Under the pieces are notes generated by a model. It was not told the origin of the DNA. It made no database searches and saw only the letters and a program-made list of their open reading frames with translations. Both the position numbers and the translations under genes were made by a program. Below, one piece after another: positions 16,496-25,943 of a stretch of 64,000 nucleotides of DNA (position 1 is its first letter; each line of letters starts with the position of its first letter). Origin of the DNA: Bacillus sp. B-jedd. GTDB taxonomy: Bacteria > Bacillota > Bacilli > Bacillales > Cytobacillaceae. The DNA is taken from NCBI RefSeq assembly GCF_000821085.1, contig NZ_CCXR01000001.1, positions 1,509,001 to 1,573,000 of the forward strand, given 5' to 3'.

Positions 16496-17383
16496 ATGAA
16501 AATAGGGATTATTGGCGCTGGATCAATCGGACTGCTGTTTGCGGCATATCTCCAACGAAATTTTAACGTTACCTTATATACAAGGAACGAGGAGCAGGCT
16601 GACCACATAAACGTGCAGGGTGTTTCATTGTTGAAAGGAGTCGGGCCATTCACGGCCAAGGTTGATGCGGTACCTTTAAGCAATGGGATCGGTGAGGATG
16701 ATATCATCGTTATTGCCGTAAAACAGTATCAATTGGAGCCTATTTTAAGTAGACTTCCAGCTGGCGGAAATTATCTGTTCCTTCAAAATGGAATGGGCCA
16801 CTTGAAATATCTACAAGAACTTGATGCGCGGAATATTTATGTTGGTTCAGTTGAGCATGGGGCATACAGGGAGGATGACAGAACGGTCAGCCATAATGGT
16901 AAGGGAGTTACTAGAGCGGCTGTCTATAAAGGCGATCCATCGCTTTTAATGGAATTCGCAGGCTTGGTTCCAAAAGAGTTTCCAGTACATATTGAAGAGG
17001 ATTATTACGGCATGCTGGCGAATAAATTAGCGGCTAATGCCGTCATCAACCCTTTGACTGCAATTCTCAGGGTGAAGAATGGAGAACTGGTTTCCAACCA
17101 TCATTTTGAAAAGGCGCTCGAGTGTCTGTTCAATGAGGTAATGGGCATACTTGACCTGCCGGATAAGACGGAGAAGCTATTAATGGTAAAGGGCATTTGC
17201 AGGAATACAGCAGAAAACCGTTCTTCCATGCTGAAAGATTTGGAAGCAGGCAGGCCGACTGAAGTGGACGCAATCCTTGGATATCTTTTGGAGGAAGCCA
17301 AAGGGGCAGAAACGCCATTGTTAACAGCTTATTATGAATTGATCAAAGGAATGGAACTTGCCGCAGAAAGGGGAAGGGCATGA
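16496..17383 (+). CDS. panE: PanE-type 2-dehydropantoate 2-reductase (YlbQ)
   Basis: A 295-residue ketopantoate reductase that makes pantoate with NADPH in pantothenate synthesis. The N-terminal Rossmann motif is GIIGAGSIGLLFAAYL; the conserved lysine region is NKLAANAVINPLTAIL around residue 176, and the C-terminal helical domain contains SSMLKDLEAGRPTEVDAILG, typical of the family. It is at the place of B. subtilis ylbQ. A second family member may exist elsewhere, so it might not be the only enzyme for the step. Its stop overlaps the next gene by four bases (ATGA). Confidence 0.88.
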   Translation: MKIGIIGAGSIGLLFAAYLQRNFNVTLYTRNEEQADHINVQGVSLLKGVGPFTAKVDAVPLSNGIGEDDIIVIAVKQYQLEPILSRLPAGGNYLFLQNGMGHLKYLQELDARNIYVGSVEHGAYREDDRTVSHNGKGVTRAAVYKGDPSLLMEFAGLVPKEFPVHIEEDYYGMLANKLAANAVINPLTAILRVKNGELVSNHHFEKALECLFNEVMGILDLPDKTEKLLMVKGICRNTAENRSSMLKDLEAGRPTEVDAILGYLLEEAKGAETPLLTAYYELIKGMELAAERGRA

Positions 17384-17775
17384 GTCAATTTTTATCTTCA
17401 GTCGCAGCGATATTCATACTCCTTCCCATCCTTGGCTATTTGCTTGTATTTATTATTTCCAAGCCTCTGACTGGCAGTCACCGCCGATCAGTTCATTACG
17501 CCATTGATGCTACGACGTGTCTGCTGATCATATCGGTACACTTCCTGGTCATCACGATTTGGAAGGTGTCATTCCTTTGGCTGATTTTTATTATCCTGCT
17601 GACAACGATGATGGTTTTTGCAGTCATCCATTGGAAAGTGAAGGGTGAAATCATTATTACCAAGGTTTTTAAGGGCTTTTGGAGATTTACCTTTTTGCTG
17701 TTTTTCCTTGGATACATCGCATTGCTCATGTATGGCCTTGTTCAGCGTGCCATACATGCTGTCAATATTTCCTGA
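17380..17775 (+). CDS. DUF3397 membrane protein
   Basis: A 131-residue protein with four predicted membrane helices (about residues 8-28, 42-62, 65-84 and 105-125) and short basic loops (KPLTGSHRRSVHY). It belongs to the DUF3397 family, found in Bacillales, of unknown function. ATG overlaps the panE stop, so translation is coupled and it shares that transcript. I see no motif that suggests a substrate. Confidence 0.75.
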   Translation: MSQFLSSVAAIFILLPILGYLLVFIISKPLTGSHRRSVHYAIDATTCLLIISVHFLVITIWKVSFLWLIFIILLTTMMVFAVIHWKVKGEIIITKVFKGFWRFTFLLFFLGYIALLMYGLVQRAIHAVNIS

Positions 17776-17806
17776 AGCACTTTATAAATGATTGAGGCAA
17801 AGTCTT

Positions 17807-17835
17807 TTTTCATTTTATTATGTTAATGCTATACT
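17807..17835 (+). promoter_or_regulatory. Candidate sigma-A promoter of bshC
   Basis: TTTTCA (17807-17812), 17-base spacer, TATACT (17830-17835) with TGC before the -10 (extended -10). It lies about 40 bases before the bshC start. Confidence 0.65.
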
Positions 17836-17875
17836 CATATGGTATGACAATTGTTATTTAGAAAGGGAGTACTGT

Positions 17876-19510
17876 ATGGAGATTTCGAATCTCTTAATGC
17901 CCGCTGCCAACCGCTTTGCCTCAGAGTATTTGCAGCAGACAGATCAAATTAAGCCGTTTTTTCATTATACATATAATCAGCCATCCTCTTACAAAAAAAG
18001 GGTGGATGAATTGGGTAATAGAGAATTCCCCAGGGAAGAGCTGGCGGACCATATTAAACGATATATGGGCCGATTTACGGAATCAGAAGAAATGGATCAT
18101 TCGCTAGAAAAATTGAGACATGCTGAAAGTGTAGCCGTGATTGGCGGCCAGCAGGCCGGGATTTTTACAGGCCCACTTTATACGATCCACAAAGTCATTT
18201 CGATCATCAAGCTTGCCCGCCAGAAGGAAACGGAACTCGGGATCCCTGTTGTTCCTGTTTTCTGGATAGCGGGGGAGGACCATGATTACCAGGAAGTAAA
18301 TCATGTGTTTGCCGTAGAAGGGACTACCGCAGCCAAATGGACCTTTCCCCAAAAAGTCCTTGAAAAGAAAATGGTCACAGACATTGAGATCAATAAGGAC
18401 ATTTGCAAAAATTGGGCAACACGCCTGTTGTCCCATTTCGGGGAAACAATCCATACACGGAATCTGCTTCAGTTCATCGATGCGACGTTGGAGAAGTCAA
18501 CTTCATTTACGGACTTCTTCGCCGGCATGATTATTGAACTTTTTAAAGATACCGGGCTGTTGCTTGTTGATTCTGGCCATCCTGCAATGCGAGACCTCGA
18601 AAGCGGTAACTTCGAAAATTTGATTCGCCAGCATGCGGCGGTGTCCGAGTGTCTGGCCGCTCAACAGGAAGAGATAACCCGGACCGGTTTTTCTCTTATG
18701 ATTGACGCCCCTTCCAATTCCGCCAATCTATTCTATTATGACGTGAAAGCGAAGGAAAGGATTCTCCTGGAGTACGATACGGAGACCTCCATGTTTCTGG
18801 GTAAAAATGGAACCGTGTCATTTTCTTTTGAAGAATTGCTCACAATTGCTAGAGAGGAACCACGCCTTTTAAGCAACAACGTCGTCACGAGGCCGCTCAT
18901 GCAGGAATGGTTGTTCCCAGTCCTCGCCTTTATTGGAGGACCGGGCGAAATTGCCTATTGGGCGGAGTTGAAGCTAGTATTTGAACACTTCGGCATAAAA
19001 ATGCCCCCGATTGTTCCGAGGTTGAATATTACCCTTCTGGAACGTTCGGTTGAAACTGATCTTCACGAACTTCAGCTTGATGTTTCCAATGTAATCCTCC
19101 GCGGTGTGGAAGAAGAAAGACGGGCATTCATGGACAGCATCCGGGACCGCGATTTGGAGACGGTTTTTCAAACCGCTAAGGACGCAATTTTGCAACAGTA
19201 TGGCCACTTCCATGAGAAGACCACGGAAATTGATTCCTCGCTGCTGCCAATGCTAAGGAAAAATGAATCAATTGTGTTGGGCCAGCTGGAATTCATGCAA
19301 AAAAAACTTGAAGATGCTATCAGGCAAAAACATCAAGTGACTCTCGATAAATACTATCGCGCCTCACTAGCTTTAAGGCCAGAAGGCCTACCACAGGAAC
19401 GGCTATGGAATGTCCTTTATTACTTAAATAAAAATGGGCTGGATTTTGTAAGCAGGCTCACAGAACTTGACTATGAATTTGACGGAACCCATAAATTAGT
19501 CCGCATTTAA
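17876..19510 (+). CDS. bshC: BshC, putative cysteine ligase of bacillithiol synthesis
   Basis: A 544-residue protein of the BshC (YllA) family, which adds cysteine to GlcN-malate in the last step of bacillithiol synthesis, the main low-molecular-weight thiol of Bacillus. The nucleotidyltransferase-like core shows VIGGQQAGIFTGPLYTIHK near residue 83 and WIAGEDHDYQEVNH further on, both family hallmarks. The C-terminal 120 residues include a coiled coil. ATG at 17876 has AAAGGGAG upstream and gives the usual family length; 28 codons of open frame before it have no ribosome site. Confidence 0.92.
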   Translation: MEISNLLMPAANRFASEYLQQTDQIKPFFHYTYNQPSSYKKRVDELGNREFPREELADHIKRYMGRFTESEEMDHSLEKLRHAESVAVIGGQQAGIFTGPLYTIHKVISIIKLARQKETELGIPVVPVFWIAGEDHDYQEVNHVFAVEGTTAAKWTFPQKVLEKKMVTDIEINKDICKNWATRLLSHFGETIHTRNLLQFIDATLEKSTSFTDFFAGMIIELFKDTGLLLVDSGHPAMRDLESGNFENLIRQHAAVSECLAAQQEEITRTGFSLMIDAPSNSANLFYYDVKAKERILLEYDTETSMFLGKNGTVSFSFEELLTIAREEPRLLSNNVVTRPLMQEWLFPVLAFIGGPGEIAYWAELKLVFEHFGIKMPPIVPRLNITLLERSVETDLHELQLDVSNVILRGVEEERRAFMDSIRDRDLETVFQTAKDAILQQYGHFHEKTTEIDSSLLPMLRKNESIVLGQLEFMQKKLEDAIRQKHQVTLDKYYRASLALRPEGLPQERLWNVLYYLNKNGLDFVSRLTELDYEFDGTHKLVRI

Positions 19511-19512
19511 CG

Positions 19513-19542
19513 AAGCTCCACCTTTTGGTGGGGCTTTTTCTT
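19513..19542 (+). terminator. Intrinsic terminator after bshC
   Basis: AGCTCCACC pairs with GGTGGGGCT (one G-U) around a TTTT loop, followed by TTTTCTTTT. It separates bshC from the division cluster. Confidence 0.9.
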
Positions 19543-19611
19543 TTGCACAAAAAAGCTTTGGGGAGGGAATTCTGAATTTTATGCTAAGTATTTCAAAGGA
19601 TTTTTAAAAAA

Positions 19612-19640
19612 GTGTGGAGGAAAGTGGAGGATTGTGGTAC
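19612..19640 (+). promoter_or_regulatory. MraZ-type operator: three GTGG boxes at 10-bp spacing
   Basis: GTGGAGG at 19614-19620, GTGGAGG at 19624-19630 and GTGGTAC at 19634-19640 are direct repeats exactly 10 bp apart, i.e. on one face of the helix. MraZ proteins bind short G-rich direct repeats with this spacing in front of their own operon in other bacteria. A further GTGGGG lies at 19655, close to the start. Confidence 0.75.
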
Positions 19641-19669
19641 ATTCTAATTAGAAAGTGGGGGTATCGGGT

Positions 19670-20101
19670 ATGTTCATGGGCGAATACCATCATAACATTG
19701 ATAATAAGGGACGCCTGATAGTGCCATCCAAGTTGAGGGACGACCTTGGGGAAATGTTCATTATTACCCGTGGATTGGACCGATGCCTGTTTGGATACCC
19801 GTTAACAGAGTGGAGTGTCATTGAAGATAAGCTTAAAGCCCTCCCACTTACGAAAAAGGATGCCCGCGCCTTTACGAGGTTCTTTTTCTCGGGGGCAACG
19901 GAAAGTGAGATTGACAAGCAGGGGAGGATCAATATTCCTGCACCACTGCTTGACTACGCGCAATTGCAAAAAGAATGTGTAATTTTAGGAGTTTCCAATC
20001 GAATTGAAATCTGGAGCAAACAGATTTGGGAAGAATACTTCCAGGAATCAGAGGATTCTTTTGCTGAAATTGCAGAAAATATGATTGGCTTCGATATTTA
20101 A
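19670..20101 (+). CDS. mraZ: MraZ, transcriptional regulator of the dcw cluster
   Basis: A 143-residue AbrB-like DNA-binding protein with two MraZ repeats: [20 protein letters not shown] at residues 4-23 and [21 protein letters not shown] type sequence in the second half; both carry the D-x-x-x-R motif. MraZ forms an octameric ring and represses or tunes its own operon. The start at 19670 (MFMGEYHH) is the family start and has AGTGGGGG upstream. It is the first gene of the division and cell wall cluster, and its likely operator lies just upstream. Confidence 0.93.
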   Translation: MFMGEYHHNIDNKGRLIVPSKLRDDLGEMFIITRGLDRCLFGYPLTEWSVIEDKLKALPLTKKDARAFTRFFFSGATESEIDKQGRINIPAPLLDYAQLQKECVILGVSNRIEIWSKQIWEEYFQESEDSFAEIAENMIGFDI

Positions 20102-20162
20102 AGGGAATGTTATTTTAGTATAATTCCTCAACAATATCGTTCGGTTGGAAAGGTGGCTTCGC

Positions 20163-21095
20163 ATGTTTGATCATACGACTGTGTTATTAAATGAAGCGGT
20201 AGATGGTTTGAATATTAAACCTGATGGAATTTATGTTGATTGCACCCTTGGCGGAGCTGGCCACAGCTTTGAAATTATTAAGCGGCTTGGTGCTGGGGGA
20301 AGGCTGATCGCTTTTGATCAGGATGAGACGGCTATCCTTAATGCCAGGGAAAAACTGGCTGGCTATGAGGATAAATTGACTATCATTAAGAGCAATTTTC
20401 TTTACCTTGAAAGTGAACTTGAAGAAATCGGGATACATAAAGTAGATGGGATTTTATATGACCTCGGTGTTTCATCTCCCCAACTCGATACTCCGGAACG
20501 GGGGTTCAGTTATCAGCATGATGCCCCACTTGATATGAGAATGGACCAAAGTGCCGAAATATCCGCCTTCGATGTTGTCAACCATTGGCCATATGAAGAC
20601 CTTGTCCGAATTTTTTTCCGTTACGGAGAAGAGAAATTCTCAAAGCAAATCGCTAGGAAAATAGAAGCAGCACGGGCGAAAAAGCCGGTTGAGACGACTT
20701 TTGAACTCGTTGAGCTGATTAAAGATGCGATACCCGCTCCCGCGAGAAGAAAAGGCGGCCATCCCGCCAAGAGGGTCTTTCAGGCGATTAGGATTGCAGT
20801 AAATGATGAACTGGGCGTTTTTGAAAAATCGCTTGAGCAGGCGATTCGCCTCCTAGATAAAGGCGGAAGAATTTCGGTTATTACCTTCCATTCATTGGAG
20901 GACAGGATTTGCAAGGCAGCATTTAAGCAGGCTTCCGAGACACCGCCGCTGCCGCCGGGACTGCCTGTCATACCGGAAGAATTTAAGCCGGTTTTAAAAC
21001 TGGTATCGAGAAAGCCGATTTTGCCGTCAGAAATGGAGCTGGAGGAGAATAACCGAGCCAGATCAGCAAAGCTAAGAATTGCTGAAAAATTGTAG
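20163..21095 (+). CDS. rsmH: RsmH (MraW), 16S rRNA cytosine-1402 N4-methyltransferase
   Basis: A 310-residue S-adenosylmethionine-dependent enzyme that methylates C1402 in the decoding site of 16S rRNA. Motifs: [13 protein letters not shown] at the N-terminus, the cofactor loop [39 protein letters not shown] and the C-terminal [14 protein letters not shown] at 20163 has AAAGGTGG 7 bases upstream. It is second in the conserved order mraZ-rsmH-ftsL. Confidence 0.95.
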   Translation: MFDHTTVLLNEAVDGLNIKPDGIYVDCTLGGAGHSFEIIKRLGAGGRLIAFDQDETAILNAREKLAGYEDKLTIIKSNFLYLESELEEIGIHKVDGILYDLGVSSPQLDTPERGFSYQHDAPLDMRMDQSAEISAFDVVNHWPYEDLVRIFFRYGEEKFSKQIARKIEAARAKKPVETTFELVELIKDAIPAPARRKGGHPAKRVFQAIRIAVNDELGVFEKSLEQAIRLLDKGGRISVITFHSLEDRICKAAFKQASETPPLPPGLPVIPEEFKPVLKLVSRKPILPSEMELEENNRARSAKLRIAEKL

Positions 21096-21149
21096 ATGAG
21101 ACGTATTCGATAAATAAAACTAGAGGACAAAAGTTCAGGAGGGGAAAGA

Positions 21150-21506
21150 ATGAGCAGTTTAGCTAGGAAACTCCAGGAACAGCAGAGCCAGCAAAGGCAG
21201 CATGTTGCAGTACCCGAAAGGAAAAGGGGATTATGGCATCAAGTAACGCCAGGCGAAAAATTGATCTGGATCATATTTGCCGCCCTCCTTTGTTTTGGAG
21301 CTGTCCAGGTAATTTCCGCCCAGTCGGAAATTTATAAAGTCAATAAAGATATCCAGGAAGTAAAGTCTTCTATCACCGATATGGAAAAGGCCAACAGCGA
21401 TCTTCAGGTTCAGGTGAAAGAGCTAAGTAACTATGACCGGATCATGTTAAAAGCAAAAGAATTGGGCTTGATGCTGAATGAAAATAATGTCAAGGTCGTG
21501 CAATAA
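21150..21506 (+). CDS. ftsL: FtsL, cell division protein
   Basis: A 118-residue bitopic membrane protein: a basic cytoplasmic N-terminus (about 36 residues), one membrane helix (IWIIFAALLCFGAVQVI) and an extracellular heptad-patterned coiled coil of about 50 residues. It forms the FtsL-DivIC-DivIB complex that activates septal peptidoglycan synthesis by PBP2B. Identification rests on topology plus position between rsmH and pbpB. AGGAGGGG lies upstream. The next gene begins 2 bases after the stop. Confidence 0.92.
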   Translation: MSSLARKLQEQQSQQRQHVAVPERKRGLWHQVTPGEKLIWIIFAALLCFGAVQVISAQSEIYKVNKDIQEVKSSITDMEKANSDLQVQVKELSNYDRIMLKAKELGLMLNENNVKVVQ

Positions 21507-21508
21507 AA

Positions 21509-23719
21509 ATGGGTAAAAAGCAACCGAATATGAACAAAGGAGCAGTTGGATTGTTTTTTCTTTTCAGTCTGCTCTTTTTTGTCATCCTTTACCGTTTTTC
21601 AGTCATCGGCATAACAGGTGAAGCCGCTGGCCAGCCACTCGCAGCGAAAGCAGAGCAAAAACATACTAGATACGCCACCATTGAAGCCTCAAGGGGTTCG
21701 ATAATGGATCGGTCTGGGGAAGTGATCGCTGAGGATACTGCCTCCTACACGCTGGTTGCCATCCTAGATGAAAAAATGACTTCAGATCCCAAAAATCCAA
21801 AGCATGTTGCCGATCCTGAAATGACCGCGGCTAAATTATCAAAGTATCTTAATTTGAAAGAAAGCGAAATTTTGAGGATTCTTGAAAAAAAGAAAACAAA
21901 TCCAAAATTGTTCCAGGTCGAGTTTGGAAAGGCGGGCAGGGATATCTCCTTCCAGACTAAAAAGGAGATTGAAGCCGAAAAGCTTCCTGGCATCACTTTT
22001 AAGCGGGATTCGAAAAGGTTTTATCCAAACGGCATTTTTTCCTCCCATCTTGTCGGCTTTGTCGAGAGGAAGGAAAGGGACAACGGGACTTATGCCAGTT
22101 ACGGAAAACTCGGCATCGAAAAGCTCATGAATAAGCAATTGACAGGAAAAAGCGGAAAGCTTGAATATGAAAGCGATTTGTGGGGATATCTTCTTCCGAA
22201 AGGAAAAGAACTTGTTACTCCCGCGAAAAATGGTAATGATATATATTTGACGCTTGATAAAAAAATCCAGACTTTCCTAGAGGATGCGTTAAATAAGACG
22301 GTCAAAGAATATAATCCGAAAAAAATCATCGCGATTGTGGCCGACCCGAAAACCGGCGAAATTCTGGCAATGGGCCAAAGGCCGACATTCGAACCGAAAA
22401 CAAGGGAAGGGATCGAAAAAGGCTGGCATAATGAAGCGATTGAATATCCTTTTGAGCCAGGGTCAACGATGAAGATCTTCACTTTGGCCGCAGCGGTGAA
22501 TGAGGGAAAATTCAATCCGAATGAGCCATACAAATCGGGTTCTTATCAGGTGACCAAACGGGATAAGGCAATTAAGGACCATAACGGCAGCGGCTGGGGA
22601 ACAATCACATACCTTGAAGGCGTACAGCGCTCATCGAACGTAGCATTCGCCAAGATAGCCAATGAAAAACTTGGGTTTGAAAAGTTCAGGGAGTACTTAT
22701 CCAAATTCGGGCTCGATAAGCCAACAGGCATCGACCTGCCCGATGAAGTATCTAGCCAGCTCCGCTACGAATGGCCGATTGAGAAAATTACGACTGCATT
22801 CGGGCAGGGGACAGCTATAACCGCAATCCAGCAAATCCAGGCGGCCACCGCTATCGCGAATGACGGGAAAATGATGAAGCCTCATGTCATTAAAAAAATC
22901 ACTGACCATGATACCGGGGAAACAATCGAAGAACAGAAACCGGAGGTCGTTTCTGAACCTATTTCCGCTGAGGCGGCAAAAAAGGTAAGGGATATCCTAG
23001 AGACGGTAATCACATCTCCTAAAGGGACCGGGCACAATCGATATAACATTGAAGGATACAGTGTAGCGGGGAAAACAGGAACGGCCGAGTTGTCACAGGG
23101 ACACGGGTATTTAAGTGGAAAGGGAAACTATATTTTCTCATTTCTAGGCATGGCACCTGCTGATAATCCTGAACTCATCGTCTATGTGGCAGTACAGCAG
23201 CCGGAAATAGATAGCTACTTCAAAGGTTCGCTGCCTGTATCGATGATTTTCAATCCGGTCATGAAAAATAGCCTGCAATATCTCAATATTAAGCCTTCAA
23301 CCCAGGAGCCGACCAAAACGGGAAAGCTATCAGATTTTTCCGGGAAACCGGCGGCAAACGCAAAAAAAGAATTGGAAGATAAAGGGTTCGATGTTGTGCT
23401 TATTGGGAATGGGGGCGAAGTAGCCAGCCAGGCTCCAGAGGCGGGGGCTACCGCACTGGAGGGGGAAAAGGTCATCCTTAAGACAACCGGGGATGCCGCT
23501 ATGCCTGATATGGACGGCTGGTCAATCAGGGATGTCATGAAGGCTGCACACCTGGCGGGCTTGAATTTGAATTTTAAAGGTTCCGGATATGTAGTAAAGC
23601 AAAGTATCACGAAAGGTTCACCTATTAGCAAAGGAGACCATCTCACCGTCCAGCTTGAAACTCCGCGCCAGCTTGTAGGAGAACAAGAAGAAAAGAAAGA
23701 TCCTGATATAAAGGAATAA
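21509..23719 (+). CDS. pbpB: PbpB (PBP 2B), septal class B penicillin-binding protein
   Basis: A 736-residue class B transpeptidase that cross-links septal peptidoglycan with FtsW. Order: one N-terminal membrane helix (about 12-31), PBP dimer domain with RGSIMDRSGEVIA, transpeptidase domain with S-x-x-K at EPGSTMK (S319), an S-x-N at RSSNVAFAK and K-T-G at AGKTGTAEL, then two C-terminal PASTA domains from about residue 600. The start at 21509 has only a weak ribosome site and lies 2 bases after ftsL, which suggests coupling. An alternative ATG at 21530 is possible. Confidence 0.95.
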   Translation: MGKKQPNMNKGAVGLFFLFSLLFFVILYRFSVIGITGEAAGQPLAAKAEQKHTRYATIEASRGSIMDRSGEVIAEDTASYTLVAILDEKMTSDPKNPKHVADPEMTAAKLSKYLNLKESEILRILEKKKTNPKLFQVEFGKAGRDISFQTKKEIEAEKLPGITFKRDSKRFYPNGIFSSHLVGFVERKERDNGTYASYGKLGIEKLMNKQLTGKSGKLEYESDLWGYLLPKGKELVTPAKNGNDIYLTLDKKIQTFLEDALNKTVKEYNPKKIIAIVADPKTGEILAMGQRPTFEPKTREGIEKGWHNEAIEYPFEPGSTMKIFTLAAAVNEGKFNPNEPYKSGSYQVTKRDKAIKDHNGSGWGTITYLEGVQRSSNVAFAKIANEKLGFEKFREYLSKFGLDKPTGIDLPDEVSSQLRYEWPIEKITTAFGQGTAITAIQQIQAATAIANDGKMMKPHVIKKITDHDTGETIEEQKPEVVSEPISAEAAKKVRDILETVITSPKGTGHNRYNIEGYSVAGKTGTAELSQGHGYLSGKGNYIFSFLGMAPADNPELIVYVAVQQPEIDSYFKGSLPVSMIFNPVMKNSLQYLNIKPSTQEPTKTGKLSDFSGKPAANAKKELEDKGFDVVLIGNGGEVASQAPEAGATALEGEKVILKTTGDAAMPDMDGWSIRDVMKAAHLAGLNLNFKGSGYVVKQSITKGSPISKGDHLTVQLETPRQLVGEQEEKKDPDIKE

Positions 23720-23723
23720 ACAC

Positions 23724-23758
23724 CGCCGGCGGAACAACCGCCGGCGTTCTATTTGCTT
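23724..23758 (+). terminator. Hairpin terminator after pbpB
   Basis: CGCCGGCGG and CCGCCGGCG form a perfect 9-bp GC stem with an AACAA loop; the downstream tract (TTCTATTTGCTTT) is only partly T-rich, so some read-through into spoVD is likely. Confidence 0.7.
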
Positions 23759-23767
23759 TCGGCACCG

Positions 23768-23775
23768 CATACTTA
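23768..23775 (+). promoter_or_regulatory. Candidate sigma-E -10 box of spoVD
   Basis: CATACTTA resembles the sigma-E -10 (CATACANT) and lies 88 bases before the spoVD start, directly after the pbpB terminator; the -35 is unclear. spoVD is a sigma-E gene in B. subtilis, which is the main reason for the call. Confidence 0.35.
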
Positions 23776-23862
23776 TGAACGATAGGCATGTCCTTCTTAA
23801 AAGGCGCAATTTTCTCGCTGCCAGACAACGGGAAGGATGCATGGAGAAGGGGGAGCGTTCTT

Positions 23863-25782
23863 ATGCGTGTTTCGAATGTAACTGTCAGAAAAAGATTAAT
23901 GGCGGTGCTTTTTGTTGGCATCATGGTTTTTCTGATAATTGATGTCAGGCTTGGTTATGTGCAGTTTTTTATGGGAGATATGCTGACGGACAAAGCGAAA
24001 AACTCCTGGAGCCGGGAAATCCCTTTCGCACCTGAAAGAGGGGAGATTGTGGACAGGAATGGTGTGCCGCTTGCAACAAATATCAGTGCGCCGACAGTTT
24101 GGATTGTTCCTAGGCAAATTAAAGATCCGGAAAATACAGCGGCGAGTCTTGCCGCTGCCTTGAACGCTTCAAAGGAAAGTATCCTTAAGAGTCTTACAGA
24201 ACAGGAGTCAATGATCCGCCTCCCTGCCGGTAGGAAGATATCCCATGAAAAAGCGAAGGAAATCCGCGCCTTAGGCTTGAAAGGGATATATATTGGCGAA
24301 GATTCGAAGCGCCATTATCCGTACGGCAAGTATTTGGCGCACGTCCTTGGCTTTGCCGGTATTGATAACCAGGGGTTGATGGGCCTTGAACTGTTTTATG
24401 ACAAGGAATTAAGCGGGGAAAAGGGGTCTGTCCAGTTTTATGCCGATGCAAAAGGCCGCCGGATGGACGATATGGCTGATGATTATGAGCCTCCCACCGA
24501 CGGATTGGACCTAAAGCTGACGATTGATACGAAAATCCAGACCATTGTTGAAAGGGAGTTGCAAATCGCCCAGAAGACTTATAATCCTGATGGGCTTATT
24601 GCTATCGTCATGAACCCGAACAATGGGGAAATTCTGGCTATGTCCAGCAGGCCGACCTTTGATCCTGCCAACTTCAGATCTGTTCCACAGGAAGTCTATA
24701 ACAGAAACCTTCCTGTCTGGAGCACTTATGAACCGGGTTCCACTTTTAAGATTATTACGCTCGCTGCCGCCCTTGAAGAGGGAAAGGTAAACCTTGAGAA
24801 AGAGCACTTTCACGATTCGGGAAGTGTAAAGGTCGGCGGCGCGAGACTAAAATGCTGGAAAAGGGGCGGGCATGGAAGCCAAAGCTTTTTGGAGGTCGTC
24901 CAAAATTCCTGTAACCCGGGTTTTGTCGAACTTGGCGAAAGGCTCGGGAAAGAAAAGTTGTTCAGTTATATAAAAGGGTTCGGATTCGGGGAAAAAACCG
25001 GAATTGACTTGCAAGGTGAAGGAACGGGAATCCTTTTTAATATGAATCGTGTCGGCCCGGTCGAGCTTGCGACTACCGCATTCGGGCAAGGCGTATCTGT
25101 GACTCCGATTCAACAGGTTTCAGCTGTCGCAGCTGCAGTAAATGGTGGTTACTTATATACACCTTACATTGCAAAAGAACTAATTGACCCCGCCACGAAA
25201 CAAGTCGTCATGAAAAACTCACCCAGCCTGAAGCGAAGGGTCATTTCTGAGGAAACTTCAAAAAAAATCAGGTTTGCTTTGGAAAGCGTCGTGGCCCAAG
25301 GGACAGGTGGCAAAGCATTTATAGATTCCTACCGGGTGGGAGGCAAGACTGGTACAGCACAGAAGGCCCAGGGGGGCAGATATCTTGAAAACAACCATAT
25401 TGTATCCTTTATCGGCTTCGCTCCTGCCGATGACCCACAGCTAGTTGTGTATGTTGCGGTCGATAATCCGAAAGGGACTGTCCAGTTTGGCGGAGTAGTA
25501 TCCGCTCCGATCGTTGGTAACATCATGAAAGATTCCCTCCTGGCCCTAGATGTTAAACCGCGGAAAGACCAAATAGAAAAGAAAATGACCTGGTCAGATG
25601 TTGAAATGATTCCAATGCCCGAACTTGAAGGCCTCTCGAAAAAAGAAATCAGCGAGCAGATGATCAATCTTCGCATCGAAGCTAAGGGTGATGGTGATGT
25701 TGTAATGAAACAGCTGCCTCCGGCCGGAACGAGAGTAAAGGAAGGCTCAACAATTATTCTTTATTTTGGCAAAAACGAATAA
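23863..25782 (+). CDS. spoVD: SpoVD, sporulation-specific penicillin-binding protein
   Basis: A 639-residue class B transpeptidase needed for spore cortex peptidoglycan, acting with SpoVE in the outer forespore membrane. Order: membrane helix at 12-26, dimer domain (PERGEIVDRNGVPLATN), transpeptidase domain with S293 in YEPGSTFK, S-x-N at 349-351, and GGKTGTAQ, then one PASTA domain at the C-terminus. Two cysteines, C331 and C350, match in position the redox-controlled pair near the active site of B. subtilis SpoVD that StoA keeps reduced. ATG at 23863 has AAGGGGGAG 7 bases upstream; a 25-codon open extension lacks a site. Confidence 0.95.
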   Translation: MRVSNVTVRKRLMAVLFVGIMVFLIIDVRLGYVQFFMGDMLTDKAKNSWSREIPFAPERGEIVDRNGVPLATNISAPTVWIVPRQIKDPENTAASLAAALNASKESILKSLTEQESMIRLPAGRKISHEKAKEIRALGLKGIYIGEDSKRHYPYGKYLAHVLGFAGIDNQGLMGLELFYDKELSGEKGSVQFYADAKGRRMDDMADDYEPPTDGLDLKLTIDTKIQTIVERELQIAQKTYNPDGLIAIVMNPNNGEILAMSSRPTFDPANFRSVPQEVYNRNLPVWSTYEPGSTFKIITLAAALEEGKVNLEKEHFHDSGSVKVGGARLKCWKRGGHGSQSFLEVVQNSCNPGFVELGERLGKEKLFSYIKGFGFGEKTGIDLQGEGTGILFNMNRVGPVELATTAFGQGVSVTPIQQVSAVAAAVNGGYLYTPYIAKELIDPATKQVVMKNSPSLKRRVISEETSKKIRFALESVVAQGTGGKAFIDSYRVGGKTGTAQKAQGGRYLENNHIVSFIGFAPADDPQLVVYVAVDNPKGTVQFGGVVSAPIVGNIMKDSLLALDVKPRKDQIEKKMTWSDVEMIPMPELEGLSKKEISEQMINLRIEAKGDGDVVMKQLPPAGTRVKEGSTIILYFGKNE

Positions 25783-25789
25783 AATGATA

Positions 25790-25819
25790 AAGGCGGCGTA
25801 AACCTTGCCGTCTTTTTTT
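25790..25819 (+). terminator. Intrinsic terminator after spoVD
   Basis: GGCGGC and GCCGTC form a stem (one G-U) around an 8-base loop, followed by seven T. Confidence 0.85.
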
Positions 25820-25943
25820 CCTGTATCATCCACAAAGAAAATCTTTTTCCTGGGATGATAAAAAGCCCTCCCATTAATGGCGAAATGAAACTATTTCATG
25901 TAAAATAGGGTACGATTGTTTAGATATGAGAGGATTGAAAAAA

